Assembly: GCA_041640715.1 (NCBI GenBank)
Contig: JBEPZU010000007.1
Coordinates: forward strand, 1-63,859
From: DSFO01 sp041640715
GTDB taxonomy: Archaea; Thermoproteota; Thermoprotei; Gearchaeales; Gearchaeaceae
Reading direction: 5' to 3'
DNA length: 63,859 nucleotides
Both the position numbers and the translations under genes were made by a program. The notes below the pieces were generated by a model. That model ran no database searches, was not told the origin of the DNA, and saw only the letters and a list, made by a program, of their open reading frames with translations. This document shows, one piece after another, positions 1-8,705 of the stretch. The first letter of the stretch is position 1, and every line of letters starts with the position of its first letter.

Positions 1-274
1 GTCCATGACAATCAAAACCTATTGGGAAGTTAACACTATATCCTTTCATCCTCTTGTATCTACCTACTATATCACAATAAACGTAGTTCAAAGCATTTCC
101 TGGGGTTATTTCTCCGGTTGTGTAAGGCGGAGGTGTATCTATGGAGTAAACCTTTTCGTGGTTAGGGTCAAATTTATATATTTTATTTTCATACCAAAAC
201 TTTTCAAGCCGCGGTTCGATGGTTTTAGGATCGTAATTACTTAGCATAGTTGTTTTATTTTCTTCCTTACCCAT
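1..274 (-). CDS. valS: Valyl-tRNA synthetase, N-terminal part (runs off the left edge)
   Basis: Class I aminoacyl-tRNA synthetase that charges tRNA-Val. Translating the minus strand from the ATG at 274 gives about 91 residues, beginning with the usual YDPKTIEPRLEKFW lead-in of valyl enzymes. The nucleotide-binding segment DTPPP is at residues 46-50, and the family's RYKRMKGY and FP.GFDCHG blocks follow. The position of the HIGH signature reads T57-P58-G59-N60, so the first histidine is replaced by threonine (see findings). A second in-frame ATG lies at 247. The gene diverges from the winged-helix gene starting at 324, with a 49-base gap. The identification rests on the N-terminal block only, because the rest lies outside the window. 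Confidence 0.85.
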   Translation of the reverse strand, partial: MGKEENKTTMLSNYDPKTIEPRLEKFWYENKIYKFDPNHEKVYSIDTPPPYTTGEITPGNALNYVYCDIVGRYKRMKGYSVNFPIGFDCHG

Positions 275-323
275 TTATTAGTTTAACAAAAAATTTAAGC
301 AGGAAAAAGATTTGTAATAGAGC

Positions 324-1154
324 ATGGACGATGAATTAGTTGGTTTATATCATAAAATAATTTCTTCTAACACTGCTAGGAGGATCATCGTTTTGTTAGG
401 TGAAAGTAACCAGAGAAGAGCTACTGATCTAATTAACGCTCTTGGTATTTCTCCAGGTACTTTCTATGATTCGCTGAAAAAACTCAAAGGAATTGTAGAG
501 AAGACCAACGATGGTAGATATCAATTGACGGAAAGCGGCAGAAAAATATACTATTATTTGATAAATGAAAGTAAAGGGTTTCAACAACCTTTTTCCCTTC
601 TATCCGCTTTATCTTCCTTTTCTTTCTTATTTCCTTACAATTTGATAAGACGACTTGGGAATCTTAATCTTCCTTTGCTAATAAGTATCGCCGCGGCGAT
701 AACAGTTATAGGAGTTATAGGCAGCATTATGAGTAGAACAATACCTGTAGGATTTCTCCTAATGCCAACTTATGTATTACTTCAACCTCAATTTCAGGCA
801 ATTTTCTTTCTTATTAATTTATTATTTACAATTAGTATAACTTATTTTTTTGGTAATTTATTTGGAAAAATAAACAATTCGTTAAAATTTTCTTTGTTAG
901 TTATAGTAAGCTTTATTCCGCTTATTATATTTTCTTTTATATATTATATCTTTTATCAAACTTTCTTCATATCTCTTCACATTACATATTACTTGTTAAT
1001 AATAATAGCATTTATGTTTTTTTCTTTTATGATTTTAACTTCAATATTTTTTGTAATGTCATCGCTGGGAATAGAAACATCAATTATTATATCTTTAATA
1101 GTTTTGTTATTATCTTTTATAGGCTCTGAAATATTAATTAATTCAATATTGTAA
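324..1154 (+). CDS. Membrane-anchored winged-helix protein
   Basis: Residues about 15-80 form an ArsR-like winged-helix DNA-binding domain: a recognition-helix pattern ATDLINALGISPGTFYDSLK is followed by a wing and TESGRKIYYYL. From about residue 110 to the end there are five or six hydrophobic helices, rather like a Yip1-type membrane bundle. The architecture suggests a one-component regulator held at the membrane, but neither target nor signal can be read from the sequence. An AT-rich TATA-like box at 290-299 lies about 28 bases before the ATG. The gene is followed after three bases by truD, so the two are probably co-transcribed. This is not a family I can name. Confidence 0.75.
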   Translation: MDDELVGLYHKIISSNTARRIIVLLGESNQRRATDLINALGISPGTFYDSLKKLKGIVEKTNDGRYQLTESGRKIYYYLINESKGFQQPFSLLSALSSFSFLFPYNLIRRLGNLNLPLLISIAAAITVIGVIGSIMSRTIPVGFLLMPTYVLLQPQFQAIFFLINLLFTISITYFFGNLFGKINNSLKFSLLVIVSFIPLIIFSFIYYIFYQTFFISLHITYYLLIIIAFMFFSFMILTSIFFVMSSLGIETSIIISLIVLLLSFIGSEILINSIL

Positions 1155-1157
1155 TCA

Positions 1158-2510
1158 ATGATCGCTTCTTATGATTTTGAAAAAGAAATGGGTATTGAAT
1201 ATTTTATCTCAGATACCTTACCGTTGTTAGGTGTAATAAAATATTTAGTGGAGGATTTCATAGTCGAGGAGATTTTATCTGAGAATCAAGTTTTAACCTT
1301 AGATTCTCAGATAAATTTTAATTTGCCTGGTAAGGGCAATTATTTATATCTCGCAATGCTAAAAAAGAACATCACCACTCATGATGCAATACTCGCTTTG
1401 ATGCGGAAATTCAGATTGAAATTATCCGATATTGGGGTGTGTGGAATAAAGGATAAGAGAGCTTTAGCAGTTCAATGCTTTTCCGTTAGAAATCTCAGGG
1501 CTGAGGATGTTCTAAATGTTAAATTCAAAAAATTGAAAGTATTAGCTTATAGTTATGGTTTTGGTCCTTTGAGATTAGGACAACATCTAGGTAACAATTT
1601 TAAAATTTTAATTAGGAACATAAAGCTTGATATCAGTACGATAAACGACGTCATGAATAAAATACCTACTATTTTACCTAATTACTTCGGTTATCAAAGA
1701 TTCGGCATACCTAGGCCTGTGATGCACAGGATAGGCAGGGCGATAATTAAAGGGGACTATGAAGAAGCTGTGGACGAATTAATAAAAAGGATTGATCTAC
1801 TTGAGCCTGAAGAACATATAATAGCTAGAAAGATTTTCTCTGAAACTAATGATCCTTTAGAGACTCTAAAATTTTTACCTGAATCTTTAGTTTACGAAAG
1901 GATAGTTTTAAATACGTTGGTTCGTTATCCTAATGATTATAGGGAGGCTTTAGCAAAGCTACCCACTATTGCGTTAAGATTATTCATAGAATCTTATGCT
2001 TCTTATTTATTCAACAAATTTCTTTCATTAAGGTTAAAGAATAATTTAGGGGCGGATCTTCAAGAAGGAGACTTGATAGCCCCCTTAGATAACGAATCCC
2101 CTATATTTTTCTCTCTACGAGTAGGCAGTGAGATAAGCAAAGAAAGAGCACTAGAATTTATAAAAAAAGGTAAAGTAGCTGTAGTTTTACCGGTCTTGGG
2201 TTATAAAACTAAATTAAGCGGCGGTTTTATGGGAGATTTAGAAAGAGAGATTTTAATAGAGGAGGGAATAAGACCTTCAGATTTCAAAGTTTGGATTAAA
2301 GATAAGTATATTGGCCTAAAGGGTTCATATCGAAGAATAGATCTAAAGTTAATCAAATCTATGGAATACAGAATCGTGAAAGACGAGATATTCAATACTA
2401 ACGCGCTATATATCACCTTTGCTTTACCTAGAGGCTGTTACGCTACAACTTTGCTAAGAGAGATTATGAAACAACCATTCCCTGGTGCTTATTTTGGCAA
2501 AGCCTTATGA
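1158..2510 (+). CDS. truD: tRNA pseudouridine synthase TruD
   Basis: TruD/Pus7 family enzyme, which isomerises U13 of tRNA (and related sites) to pseudouridine. The VEDFIVEEI entry motif is at residues 31-39. The catalytic aspartate sits in GIKDKRA (D99). The family block NYFGYQRFG follows near residue 175. The TRUD insertion domain is expected in the middle, and the closing PRGCYATTLLREIMK is typical of archaeal members. At 450 residues the length is normal for the archaeal group. It follows the winged-helix gene after a three-base gap, so it is probably translated from the same message. Confidence 0.93.
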   Translation: MIASYDFEKEMGIEYFISDTLPLLGVIKYLVEDFIVEEILSENQVLTLDSQINFNLPGKGNYLYLAMLKKNITTHDAILALMRKFRLKLSDIGVCGIKDKRALAVQCFSVRNLRAEDVLNVKFKKLKVLAYSYGFGPLRLGQHLGNNFKILIRNIKLDISTINDVMNKIPTILPNYFGYQRFGIPRPVMHRIGRAIIKGDYEEAVDELIKRIDLLEPEEHIIARKIFSETNDPLETLKFLPESLVYERIVLNTLVRYPNDYREALAKLPTIALRLFIESYASYLFNKFLSLRLKNNLGADLQEGDLIAPLDNESPIFFSLRVGSEISKERALEFIKKGKVAVVLPVLGYKTKLSGGFMGDLEREILIEEGIRPSDFKVWIKDKYIGLKGSYRRIDLKLIKSMEYRIVKDEIFNTNALYITFALPRGCYATTLLREIMKQPFPGAYFGKAL

Positions 2511-2553
2511 TTTTTGCAATTATCTTTAAAGTTTTATGTAAATAAGCAACTTT

Positions 2554-2796
2554 CTACAGATTCTTAATTAAGTAATCATACAAGCGTTGTAAATAATTAT
2601 AGATTTCTTCAATATTTTTCTCTGATTTTTCAATTCTAGCGCTTAGTTCTTCAAATTTGTTCTTTAACTCGTCTTGTTCTTTATTGTTATTATCCTTTAT
2701 TTGGTTTATTTCCGAGGCAATCTTGCTTATTTCCGATTCAACCGCTTGAATTTTTAATTCCAAATCTTTAACAGTTGCCTTCTTAAGAGTCATCAA
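2554..2796 (-). CDS. Small coiled-coil protein
   Basis: An 80-residue, highly charged protein. Residues about 10-60 show heptad spacing of hydrophobics (LELKIQAVESEISKIASEI and on), and a short amphipathic tail IYNYLQRLYDYLIKNL closes the protein. It looks like a prefoldin-sized coiled-coil hairpin, but I recognise no family signature. It begins with two adjacent methionines, and I cannot choose between them. It is convergent with truD, with a 43-base gap. It is real rather than chance, judging by the coherent heptad pattern and its place in an otherwise empty stretch. Confidence 0.6.
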   Translation of the reverse strand: MMTLKKATVKDLELKIQAVESEISKIASEINQIKDNNNKEQDELKNKFEELSARIEKSEKNIEEIYNYLQRLYDYLIKNL

Positions 2797-2855
2797 AAAA
2801 TTTCTCTCTAAATTATATTAAGATTTTTTACTCCATGATTCTCAGCTATTTGAAA

Positions 2856-3464
2856 TCAGATTTTCCATGAAATAAAAGAAATTATATTGAATTTTTCTAG
2901 AACGAAGCCTACCATTCCCGTTATGAAAAAGATTGTTATCCATGTTGTCAATACTAGGAAAATCAATAGTATAGAGCGAATCTCTTTTTCTTCTCTTAAG
3001 AAATAGTATTGAAGCATCAAAGACCATGTTATGCTTATAACGAATAGAATTTGTATCACACTATTTATTATTTGATTCTTTATTATGAAAACGAAGATCA
3101 ATGCTAAAAATATGATTATTAAATAAAAAAATATCCTAACAGAAAAACTATACCAAATTAGTATGCAATCTCTTTTTAAATTTATTTTAATTTTTAATGA
3201 ACTTATTAATAAAAGCAGTATATAAGGCGTTAATACAAATTCTAATAAATATAATAGTCCATTCAATATAATTTGAACAATGCTAATTCCTTTAGGGATT
3301 TGCGTTATTGCGTAATAAATCGAGTTTAAAGCTAAATAGAGTAGGGCTAAAATTATAGGGCCTAGGAAGTCTTCTTCTATCTTAAATTCGATCAAAAAAG
3401 CTGAAGGTCTATACCAAGCTTTATTTATTCTTCTTATCGCTCTCTTTAAAACGTAGAGCTCCAC
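2856..3464 (-). CDS. Integral membrane protein of unknown function (Yip1-like layout)
   Basis: 202 residues. A cytosolic-looking N-terminus (VLKRAIRRINKAWYRPSAFLIEF) precedes five hydrophobic segments between about residues 35 and 190. The arrangement resembles archaeal Yip1-domain proteins, which have an N-terminal segment followed by five helices, but no diagnostic residue is visible. Its start codon abuts the stop codon of hmgA, which is read in the same direction, so it is probably the second gene of an hmgA transcript. Base composition is very AT-rich, as expected for Ile/Leu/Phe-rich helices. Confidence 0.65.
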   Translation of the reverse strand: MELYVLKRAIRRINKAWYRPSAFLIEFKIEEDFLGPIILALLYLALNSIYYAITQIPKGISIVQIILNGLLYLLEFVLTPYILLLLISSLKIKINLKRDCILIWYSFSVRIFFYLIIIFLALIFVFIIKNQIINSVIQILFVISITWSLMLQYYFLREEKEIRSILLIFLVLTTWITIFFITGMVGFVLEKFNIISFISWKI

Positions 3465-4681
3465 TATTTCGCTCTGCCTAGTTTTTCGTGAGCCTTAGCT
3501 AATTCATCCGATGCTAAAGCTGCTAAAAGAGAAATTTCTCCTGCTAAACAAGCTCCTGCTATTATTTCAGCGAGCTTTTTAGCGTTTGTTCCAGGCGGAT
3601 TTCCAGATCCTTCACAACCTAGTATTCTTAGGGCTTCTCTTTGAGTAGGTAAATGAGTACCTCCTCCTACTGTTCCTATTTCAAGCGAAGGTAAATAGAT
3701 AGAAATATATAATCCATCTTCTCTGCTTTCTGCATGCGTTATAGCCATTGATGATTCTGTTATTTGAGCAGCATCTTGCCCTGTTGCTAAGAATATAGCC
3801 GCTATTATGTTAGCGACATGTGCATTTAAGCCATAGGCATGAACGAATGCGCTACCTAAGATGTTTTTTCTATAATTGACCTCTTCTATTTCTCTTGAGC
3901 TTACCCTTAATTTTTCTTTGAGCAACTCTTCTTTAATGAAAGCTTCAGCTATAACGCTTTTACCTCTTCCTAAAAGCCAATTCATAGCACCTGGTTTTTT
4001 GTCTGTGCATAGGTTTCCGCTCAATGCTACCAGGCTTACATCCTTATTATTTTCTGTTATATACCTTGCCAATCTATCAGAAGCTATCGTAACCATATTC
4101 ATTCCCATTGCATCTCCAGTCTCAGCTTCAATTCTTAGCCATAGATTGTTGCCTATTAACCAAGGTCTTATAGCTTTAAGCTTCAGATGCCTTGACCCTC
4201 CTTCGAACACTTTTTTGAGTTCTTCAAAATTGGAGTTGATCCATTCTATTAGTTCCAAAGCTCTTTTGGAATCTTTGGTCTTGAATAAAGGTGCTCTTGT
4301 CATTTTGTCATCTATTACTTTAGTATGCACGCCTTCTGCTAGGCTCAATATAGAGCAACCTCTATTCACGCTAGCTACCAATGCTCCTTCGCTAGTTGCA
4401 AGAGGTATATAAAATGAACCTTTCGTATATTCTCCGTTTATCAGCAAAGGACCTGCAATACCTAGAGGTATTTGTACACAACCGATAGCATTTTCTATGT
4501 TTTTTTTGTATGTTAAATTCAAATCGATTGTATATTCTCCTATTTTCTGAATGTTTATACCTAGAATTTCTTCTAGGTATTTTCTCCTTATTTTAGAAGC
4601 TTCGTTGACGTCTTGCGTAAATTTTTCCAATTCGTATAGTTTTATTTCCCCTTTCTTTAGCCTCTCAAGCAAATCTTCCAT
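3464..4681 (-). CDS. hmgA: 3-hydroxy-3-methylglutaryl-CoA reductase, class I
   Basis: Reduces HMG-CoA to mevalonate with NADPH, the committing step to archaeal isoprenoid lipids. Motifs in order: IGCVQIPLGIAGPL, the catalytic glutamate in ATSEGA, GDAMGMNMVT (NADPH binding), the catalytic lysine in TDKKPGAMNW, the catalytic aspartate region GQDAAQ, GTVGGGTHLPTQ, and the catalytic histidine in the C-terminal HEKLGR. These are class I features. A TTG at 4696 would add five residues. The ATG at 4681 is preferred because an AT-rich box at about 4702-4711 lies 24-26 bases upstream, as for a leaderless message. The resulting 405 residues is a normal length. Confidence 0.95.
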   Translation of the reverse strand: MEDLLERLKKGEIKLYELEKFTQDVNEASKIRRKYLEEILGINIQKIGEYTIDLNLTYKKNIENAIGCVQIPLGIAGPLLINGEYTKGSFYIPLATSEGALVASVNRGCSILSLAEGVHTKVIDDKMTRAPLFKTKDSKRALELIEWINSNFEELKKVFEGGSRHLKLKAIRPWLIGNNLWLRIEAETGDAMGMNMVTIASDRLARYITENNKDVSLVALSGNLCTDKKPGAMNWLLGRGKSVIAEAFIKEELLKEKLRVSSREIEEVNYRKNILGSAFVHAYGLNAHVANIIAAIFLATGQDAAQITESSMAITHAESREDGLYISIYLPSLEIGTVGGGTHLPTQREALRILGCEGSGNPPGTNAKKLAEIIAGACLAGEISLLAALASDELAKAHEKLGRAK

Positions 4682-4862
4682 TAAGTTATAATTCAATATG
4701 AAGAAATATTCTTATCTTACTATCTATGATGCAAAATGAATGATCTTTCAAGTAGTTTTAGAAATGGTGATGAGTGCTTTAACAAAAGGAAAATTTTATC
4801 TTGTAATGGTTTTAACATATTCTTCGTTTTAAATTAATATTTACTTAGAAAATTGCTAGAAT

Positions 4863-6116
4863 ATGACTATTTACGTTATAGGTGCTGGTATAGCCGGTAT
4901 AGAGGCTTCATTAGTCGCTTCTTCTAAGGGTTTTAGGGTCATGCTTTTCGATGAATTTCTGGGAGGAAACTTCTTAAACAAAACGTGCATTCCTACAAAG
5001 CTTTTCATAGAGCTGAGTAATGTAGAAAAGGATATAGAAAAGCTAAAGCGGAAAACGATTGAGAGAATGAGCACAATTAGATCCAAATATGTTGCTAGTT
5101 TGGAGAAAGGAGGAGTAGAATATGTTAATGAAAAAGTACGTATATCGAATTCAAATCTCTTGTTGAGGGATAGGAAAATATATGTTCGAGAGGATGACGC
5201 TATAATAATAGCAAGTGGTTCTATAGCTATAAAACCTAAGATTAAAGGTTCAGAATTCCTTCTTTATAGCTATTCTATTTTGGAATTGGAAGAAATATTC
5301 GATAAAGTAGTCATAATTGGAGCTGGGCCTGAAGGTGTAGAGATCGCTGAGATATTCAACAACTTGGGCTCTAAAGTAGAGCTGGTGGAAAAGAAGGAAA
5401 GAATTCTGAGCTTAGAGGATGAGGAGGTTTCAAAATTTATGTTCGAAGTTTTAAAGAAAAAAGGAATAAACATCATTTTAGGTGAGGTCATTAAACTTAA
5501 GAAGAATCATCTTTTAGATATTCATCTGAGCAATGGTAGTAAACTAGTCGCAGATGCTGTTTTCTCATGCATAGGTTGGGAACCCAATTTAGAACCTTTA
5601 AGTTATGCTGAAATAAAAGTCGATGATTTCCTGAGAGTTGACAAAAATATTTTCGCTGCAGGCGATGTGATAAGAGCTGGCTTAGCTAATGTTGCTAAAT
5701 ATCAAGGTCGAATAGCTGCTCTAAATTCTACCGGAGCTAATATAAGATTCGAAAAAATGAATTATCCCTATGTAATATTTACGCGACCATCGATTTCCTC
5801 TTTCGGTTATAGAGAGAATCAAATTGCTGGATCAAAAGTTATCAAAGTTGATCTTAGTGAAGGAATTAAAGGCATGTTAGATGAGGCTTCAGGCTTTTTG
5901 AAAATAGTTTTAGAGAAAGATAATAGAATAATCGGTGCTACTTGTGTTTCAGACAGAGCAGGAGAGATCATCAATACTCTTTATTTCCTAAGCAAAAAAG
6001 GAATCAAAATCGATGAGCTTTCGTCCTATATTCCCTCTTCTCCTTCCTATTATGAGGATATTATCGAAGCATTAAGACGTCAACTTTCATTTAATAGGCT
6101 GAGTATTACAGCATAG
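4863..6116 (+). CDS. Dihydrolipoamide-dehydrogenase-like flavoprotein lacking the redox disulfide
   Basis: Two-dinucleotide-binding-domain flavoprotein of 417 residues. The FAD site GAGIAG is at 7-12, the NAD(P) site IGAGPEGVEIAE is near 155, and FAD contact AAGDV is near 265. A dimerisation domain with the usual FTRPSISSFGY block follows. The family's redox motif GGTCLNxGCIPSK reads GGNFLNKTCIPTK here: the first cysteine is F37 and only C42 remains. The C-terminal His-Glu pair (HPT..E) is also missing, reading IPSSPSYYED. It therefore cannot run the standard disulfide chemistry. No 2-oxoacid dehydrogenase genes are nearby. A TATA-like box at 4833-4843 precedes the ATG. Confidence 0.85.
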   Translation: MTIYVIGAGIAGIEASLVASSKGFRVMLFDEFLGGNFLNKTCIPTKLFIELSNVEKDIEKLKRKTIERMSTIRSKYVASLEKGGVEYVNEKVRISNSNLLLRDRKIYVREDDAIIIASGSIAIKPKIKGSEFLLYSYSILELEEIFDKVVIIGAGPEGVEIAEIFNNLGSKVELVEKKERILSLEDEEVSKFMFEVLKKKGINIILGEVIKLKKNHLLDIHLSNGSKLVADAVFSCIGWEPNLEPLSYAEIKVDDFLRVDKNIFAAGDVIRAGLANVAKYQGRIAALNSTGANIRFEKMNYPYVIFTRPSISSFGYRENQIAGSKVIKVDLSEGIKGMLDEASGFLKIVLEKDNRIIGATCVSDRAGEIINTLYFLSKKGIKIDELSSYIPSSPSYYEDIIEALRRQLSFNRLSITA

Positions 6117-6715
6117 ACGCCTTTTATAGCCGTATTTTTATCATTAGAACAGGATATAATTATTAGATCTTCATTTTCCAATTTGAAATTGTTAAAAATA
6201 TATTGCTTGAAGTATTCGTATTTTTCATCAAGAGGGTAGGAATCTGGGAAAACCAAACTATTATTTCTGTAGACCATTGTAATCAATCCTATAGCTCCAT
6301 GTCTAACTGCTATGTCTCTTTCTTCTAAGCCTTTCTTTACTTTCTTTGCTAAACCTTTTATGATGATTAAATAATTAAACACGCCCAAAGCAAGTTCTTT
6401 TAGTATATCTTTAGATACAAAATCTTCGAATATTATTATTTTATTTAACATTTCGAAAATCTTTTCACCTCTTTCTTTTAGGAATATACCCGCTCTTTTC
6501 ACATCTACAAAGTTGTTTTCTCTAAGATATTTTAGTAGTGTTCTTACAGTTCCTTCCCCTATATTTAGTTCTCTAGCTAACGCAGATCTAGAGATCAAGC
6601 CTTGCTTACCTATGATCCTTATCATTCGAACGATATCTAAGACTGAGAAAGAAGGTTTAGCTCCCTTGCCCTTAGGCAATGATATAGTTTTAATCTCTGA
6701 AAGATATTCAGCCAT
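6080..6715 (-). CDS. DUF4443-type winged-helix regulator
   Basis: 211 residues. Residues about 25-90 form a winged helix: a hydrophobic first helix (VLDIVRMIRIIGKQG), then SRSALARELNIGEGTVRTLLKYL as helix-turn-helix, and KRAGIFLKERGEK as the wing. The C-terminal half (about 100-211) matches the DUF4443 arrangement known from Thermoproteota, where it follows such a winged helix. Its ligand and targets are unknown. The last 37 bases overlap the end of the convergent flavoprotein gene. An AT-rich box at about 6738-6749 lies 25-30 bases upstream of the start. Confidence 0.7.
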   Translation of the reverse strand: MAEYLSEIKTISLPKGKGAKPSFSVLDIVRMIRIIGKQGLISRSALARELNIGEGTVRTLLKYLRENNFVDVKRAGIFLKERGEKIFEMLNKIIIFEDFVSKDILKELALGVFNYLIIIKGLAKKVKKGLEERDIAVRHGAIGLITMVYRNNSLVFPDSYPLDEKYEYFKQYIFNNFKLENEDLIIISCSNDKNTAIKGVYAVILSLLNES

Positions 6716-6892
6716 ACTATTACTTCAATTTCTTAAAATATACGTTTAATCTCTTAAGAAACTTTAAATATAGGTAAATTTCAACGCCAAAAATAGCTAT
6801 AACATCTTTGCTTGGCAATTGTTCAATGGGCCTATACTAAATTTTAGTTTATTTTTTAACGTTTTTATATTATATGCTAGAAATCTATAAAG

Positions 6893-7096
6893 ATGAAAGA
6901 GTGCTTAGAATGCAAGAGCACGCTTATAAGATATGAAAAGAGTACTCGGACTTTCGTTTGTGGTTCTTGCGGCTTTAGGATTTCAAGAATGGAATACTAT
7001 AAACTTCTAGACCAAAGTTATAAGAGTTCTAAGAAAAATAAGGAAGACAAAAGGAAAGAATTATATAAATGGTTAATTTCCTCTAAGAAGCAATGA
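6893..7096 (+). CDS. Small zinc-ribbon protein
   Basis: 67 residues with two CxxC pairs (CLEC at 4-7 and CGSC at 23-26) that would hold one zinc ion. A lysine-rich helical tail follows. The layout resembles the TFIIB/TFIIS-type ribbon but is too short to assign. A TATA-like box at 6865-6874 lies about 24 bases before the ATG, so this is the first gene of a message continuing through the CinA-like, GPN GTPase, coiled-coil and DUF373 genes. Its stop overlaps the start of the next gene (ATGA at 7093). Confidence 0.7.
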   Translation: MKECLECKSTLIRYEKSTRTFVCGSCGFRISRMEYYKLLDQSYKSSKKNKEDKRKELYKWLISSKKQ

Positions 7097-7896
7097 TTTT
7101 CTCTGAAATCGTAGTTGTTGGTAGGGAGATTTTACAGGGTAGAGTTTTAGATACGAATTCTAATTGGATAGCTACGCAGCTTAGAAAGTTGGGCATAAGA
7201 GTTAGGCGAATCTTGGTTGTAGATGACGATGAAGAAGAAATAAAAGAAGCTACGTTGAGTTTGATTTTAAGAAAACCTAAGCTTGCTTTTTTCACAGGAG
7301 GTTTAGGTCCAACGTTTGATGACATCACCGTTTCTTCTGTGGCCAAAGCTCTTAATTTAGAACTTATTGAGGATGAGCTAGCCATCAAGTATGTAGCTGA
7401 GATGTGTGCTAAAAGGGCCCTCCCTCTTACGAAGGAGAGGATGAAAATGGCCATTTTGCCTAGAGGATCTTTAGCATTAAAAAATGAAGTAGGTATGGCT
7501 CCCGGAGTTTATTTCAGGCATAAAGAGATCGATTTCTTCTTGCTTCCAGGAGTACCTGCGGAAATGAAGAATATATTTGAGAATTTCATAATAGATTTTT
7601 TGAAGAAAATCGAAGGAAGAGAATATTATAGGGAGATTTACATCGAAGTTTATGGAATTCCAGAATCAGATCTCGCTTCTGTAATAGCGCATTACAAAGA
7701 TGCTTTCAGTCCTGTATACATAAAATCCCATCCAAAGGGTTCCGAAGGAGATGCTTCTCATATATTGTTGCATCTCTCGATCTTCACAGATAAAAAAGAA
7801 GAATTGTCTCTTATTGATGAAGTTAAGGAAGGCATTATGAAAGATCTCAAAGCAAAGGCTAATAAATTAATTTTGAGAGAATCTTCAGAGACGTGA
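7093..7896 (+). CDS. CinA-like molybdopterin-binding-domain protein
   Basis: 267 residues. The MoCF/MoaB-like domain fills residues about 3-165: the start SEIVVVGREILQGRVLDTNSNWIA, the nucleotide-binding FTGGLGPTFDDITV, and LLPGVPAEMK are the family hallmarks. Archaeal members of this COG1058 group lack the C-terminal NMN-deamidase domain of bacterial CinA, as does this one. The biochemical role of the archaeal short form is not settled; nucleotide-pyrophosphate chemistry is known for bacterial relatives. It overlaps both neighbours by four bases, so it is translationally coupled to the zinc-ribbon and GPN GTPase genes. Confidence 0.88.
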   Translation: MIFSEIVVVGREILQGRVLDTNSNWIATQLRKLGIRVRRILVVDDDEEEIKEATLSLILRKPKLAFFTGGLGPTFDDITVSSVAKALNLELIEDELAIKYVAEMCAKRALPLTKERMKMAILPRGSLALKNEVGMAPGVYFRHKEIDFFLLPGVPAEMKNIFENFIIDFLKKIEGREYYREIYIEVYGIPESDLASVIAHYKDAFSPVYIKSHPKGSEGDASHILLHLSIFTDKKEELSLIDEVKEGIMKDLKAKANKLILRESSET

Positions 7897-8660
7897 CCAA
7901 TTTCATATACGTATTAGGCACTGCAGGATCGGGCAAATCAACTCTCGTAGCTACATTTTCAGAATTTCTAGAAAGTTATGATAAATTTGTAGTTCAGGTC
8001 AATCTAGATCCTGGTGCTGAGGTTCTCAATTATGAACCTATTGTGGATATTAGAGATCACATAAGGCTTGTAGATGTGATGCAAAAATACAAATTAGGCC
8101 CCAACGCAGCATTAATTGTAGCTACGGATTTAATAGTAAACTATTTACCTGAAGTGAAAAAAATAATAAGCGAGGAAGAGCCAGATTACGTGATCGTCGA
8201 TACCCCTGGACAATTAGAACTCTTTGCTTTTAGAGAAGTAGGACCTGCTGTGGTTTCTTCTTTTTCAACAAAAGATACCTTGATGTTTTTCTTAATCGAT
8301 TCTTTTCTAGCCCAAAAAAGTTTCTCATTTGCCTCATTACTTTTACTTTTCGCTTCTATTCAAGCAAGGTTCTTATTGCCCAATTTGCTCATTCTGTCCA
8401 AAGTTGACCTTTTGTCAACTTCTACCTTAGAGAAAATACTAAGTTGGTCTGAAGAGCTATCAAATCTTCAAGAAGATTTGATCAAAGAGAAGAATGTAAC
8501 TCATAGAGAAATTGCCTTAAATTTATTGCCTCTGTTAAGCAACTTAAGCATACCTTCTTTGCTTCCAGTATCTTCTTTAACTAAGGCAGGCTTTATGGAA
8601 TTGTATATTGAAACTCAACGCATTCTGGGAAGAGAAGACGAAATCTCTTTGGAGCGATAA
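7893..8660 (+). CDS. GPN-loop GTPase
   Basis: P-loop GTPase of the GPN family (COG1100-like, PAB0955 type), 255 residues. The Walker A motif GTAGSGKST is at 9-17 and the diagnostic GPN tripeptide at 68-70. The DTPGQLELF switch region is near 105, and the base-specificity loop LSKVDLL is near 170. Eukaryotic relatives help RNA polymerase assembly and nuclear import; the archaeal role is less clear. The start codon is GTG at 7893, which overlaps the preceding stop codon and gives a normal-length protein whose third residues run directly into the first strand. Confidence 0.92.
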   Translation: MTNFIYVLGTAGSGKSTLVATFSEFLESYDKFVVQVNLDPGAEVLNYEPIVDIRDHIRLVDVMQKYKLGPNAALIVATDLIVNYLPEVKKIISEEEPDYVIVDTPGQLELFAFREVGPAVVSSFSTKDTLMFFLIDSFLAQKSFSFASLLLLFASIQARFLLPNLLILSKVDLLSTSTLEKILSWSEELSNLQEDLIKEKNVTHREIALNLLPLLSNLSIPSLLPVSSLTKAGFMELYIETQRILGREDEISLER

Positions 8661-8705
8661 ATATATATTTTACTTTAGTTGAAATAATAAAGGAAGTTTT
8701 AGGGC

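Noticed and set aside
5..244. A 79-codon open frame on the plus strand at the left edge
   Set aside because: It is antisense to the clear valS N-terminus on the minus strand and has no recognisable content.
4740..4830. A possible C/D box RNA (gtgatga near 4766)
   Set aside because: No CUGA box or second C' box at suitable spacing was found.
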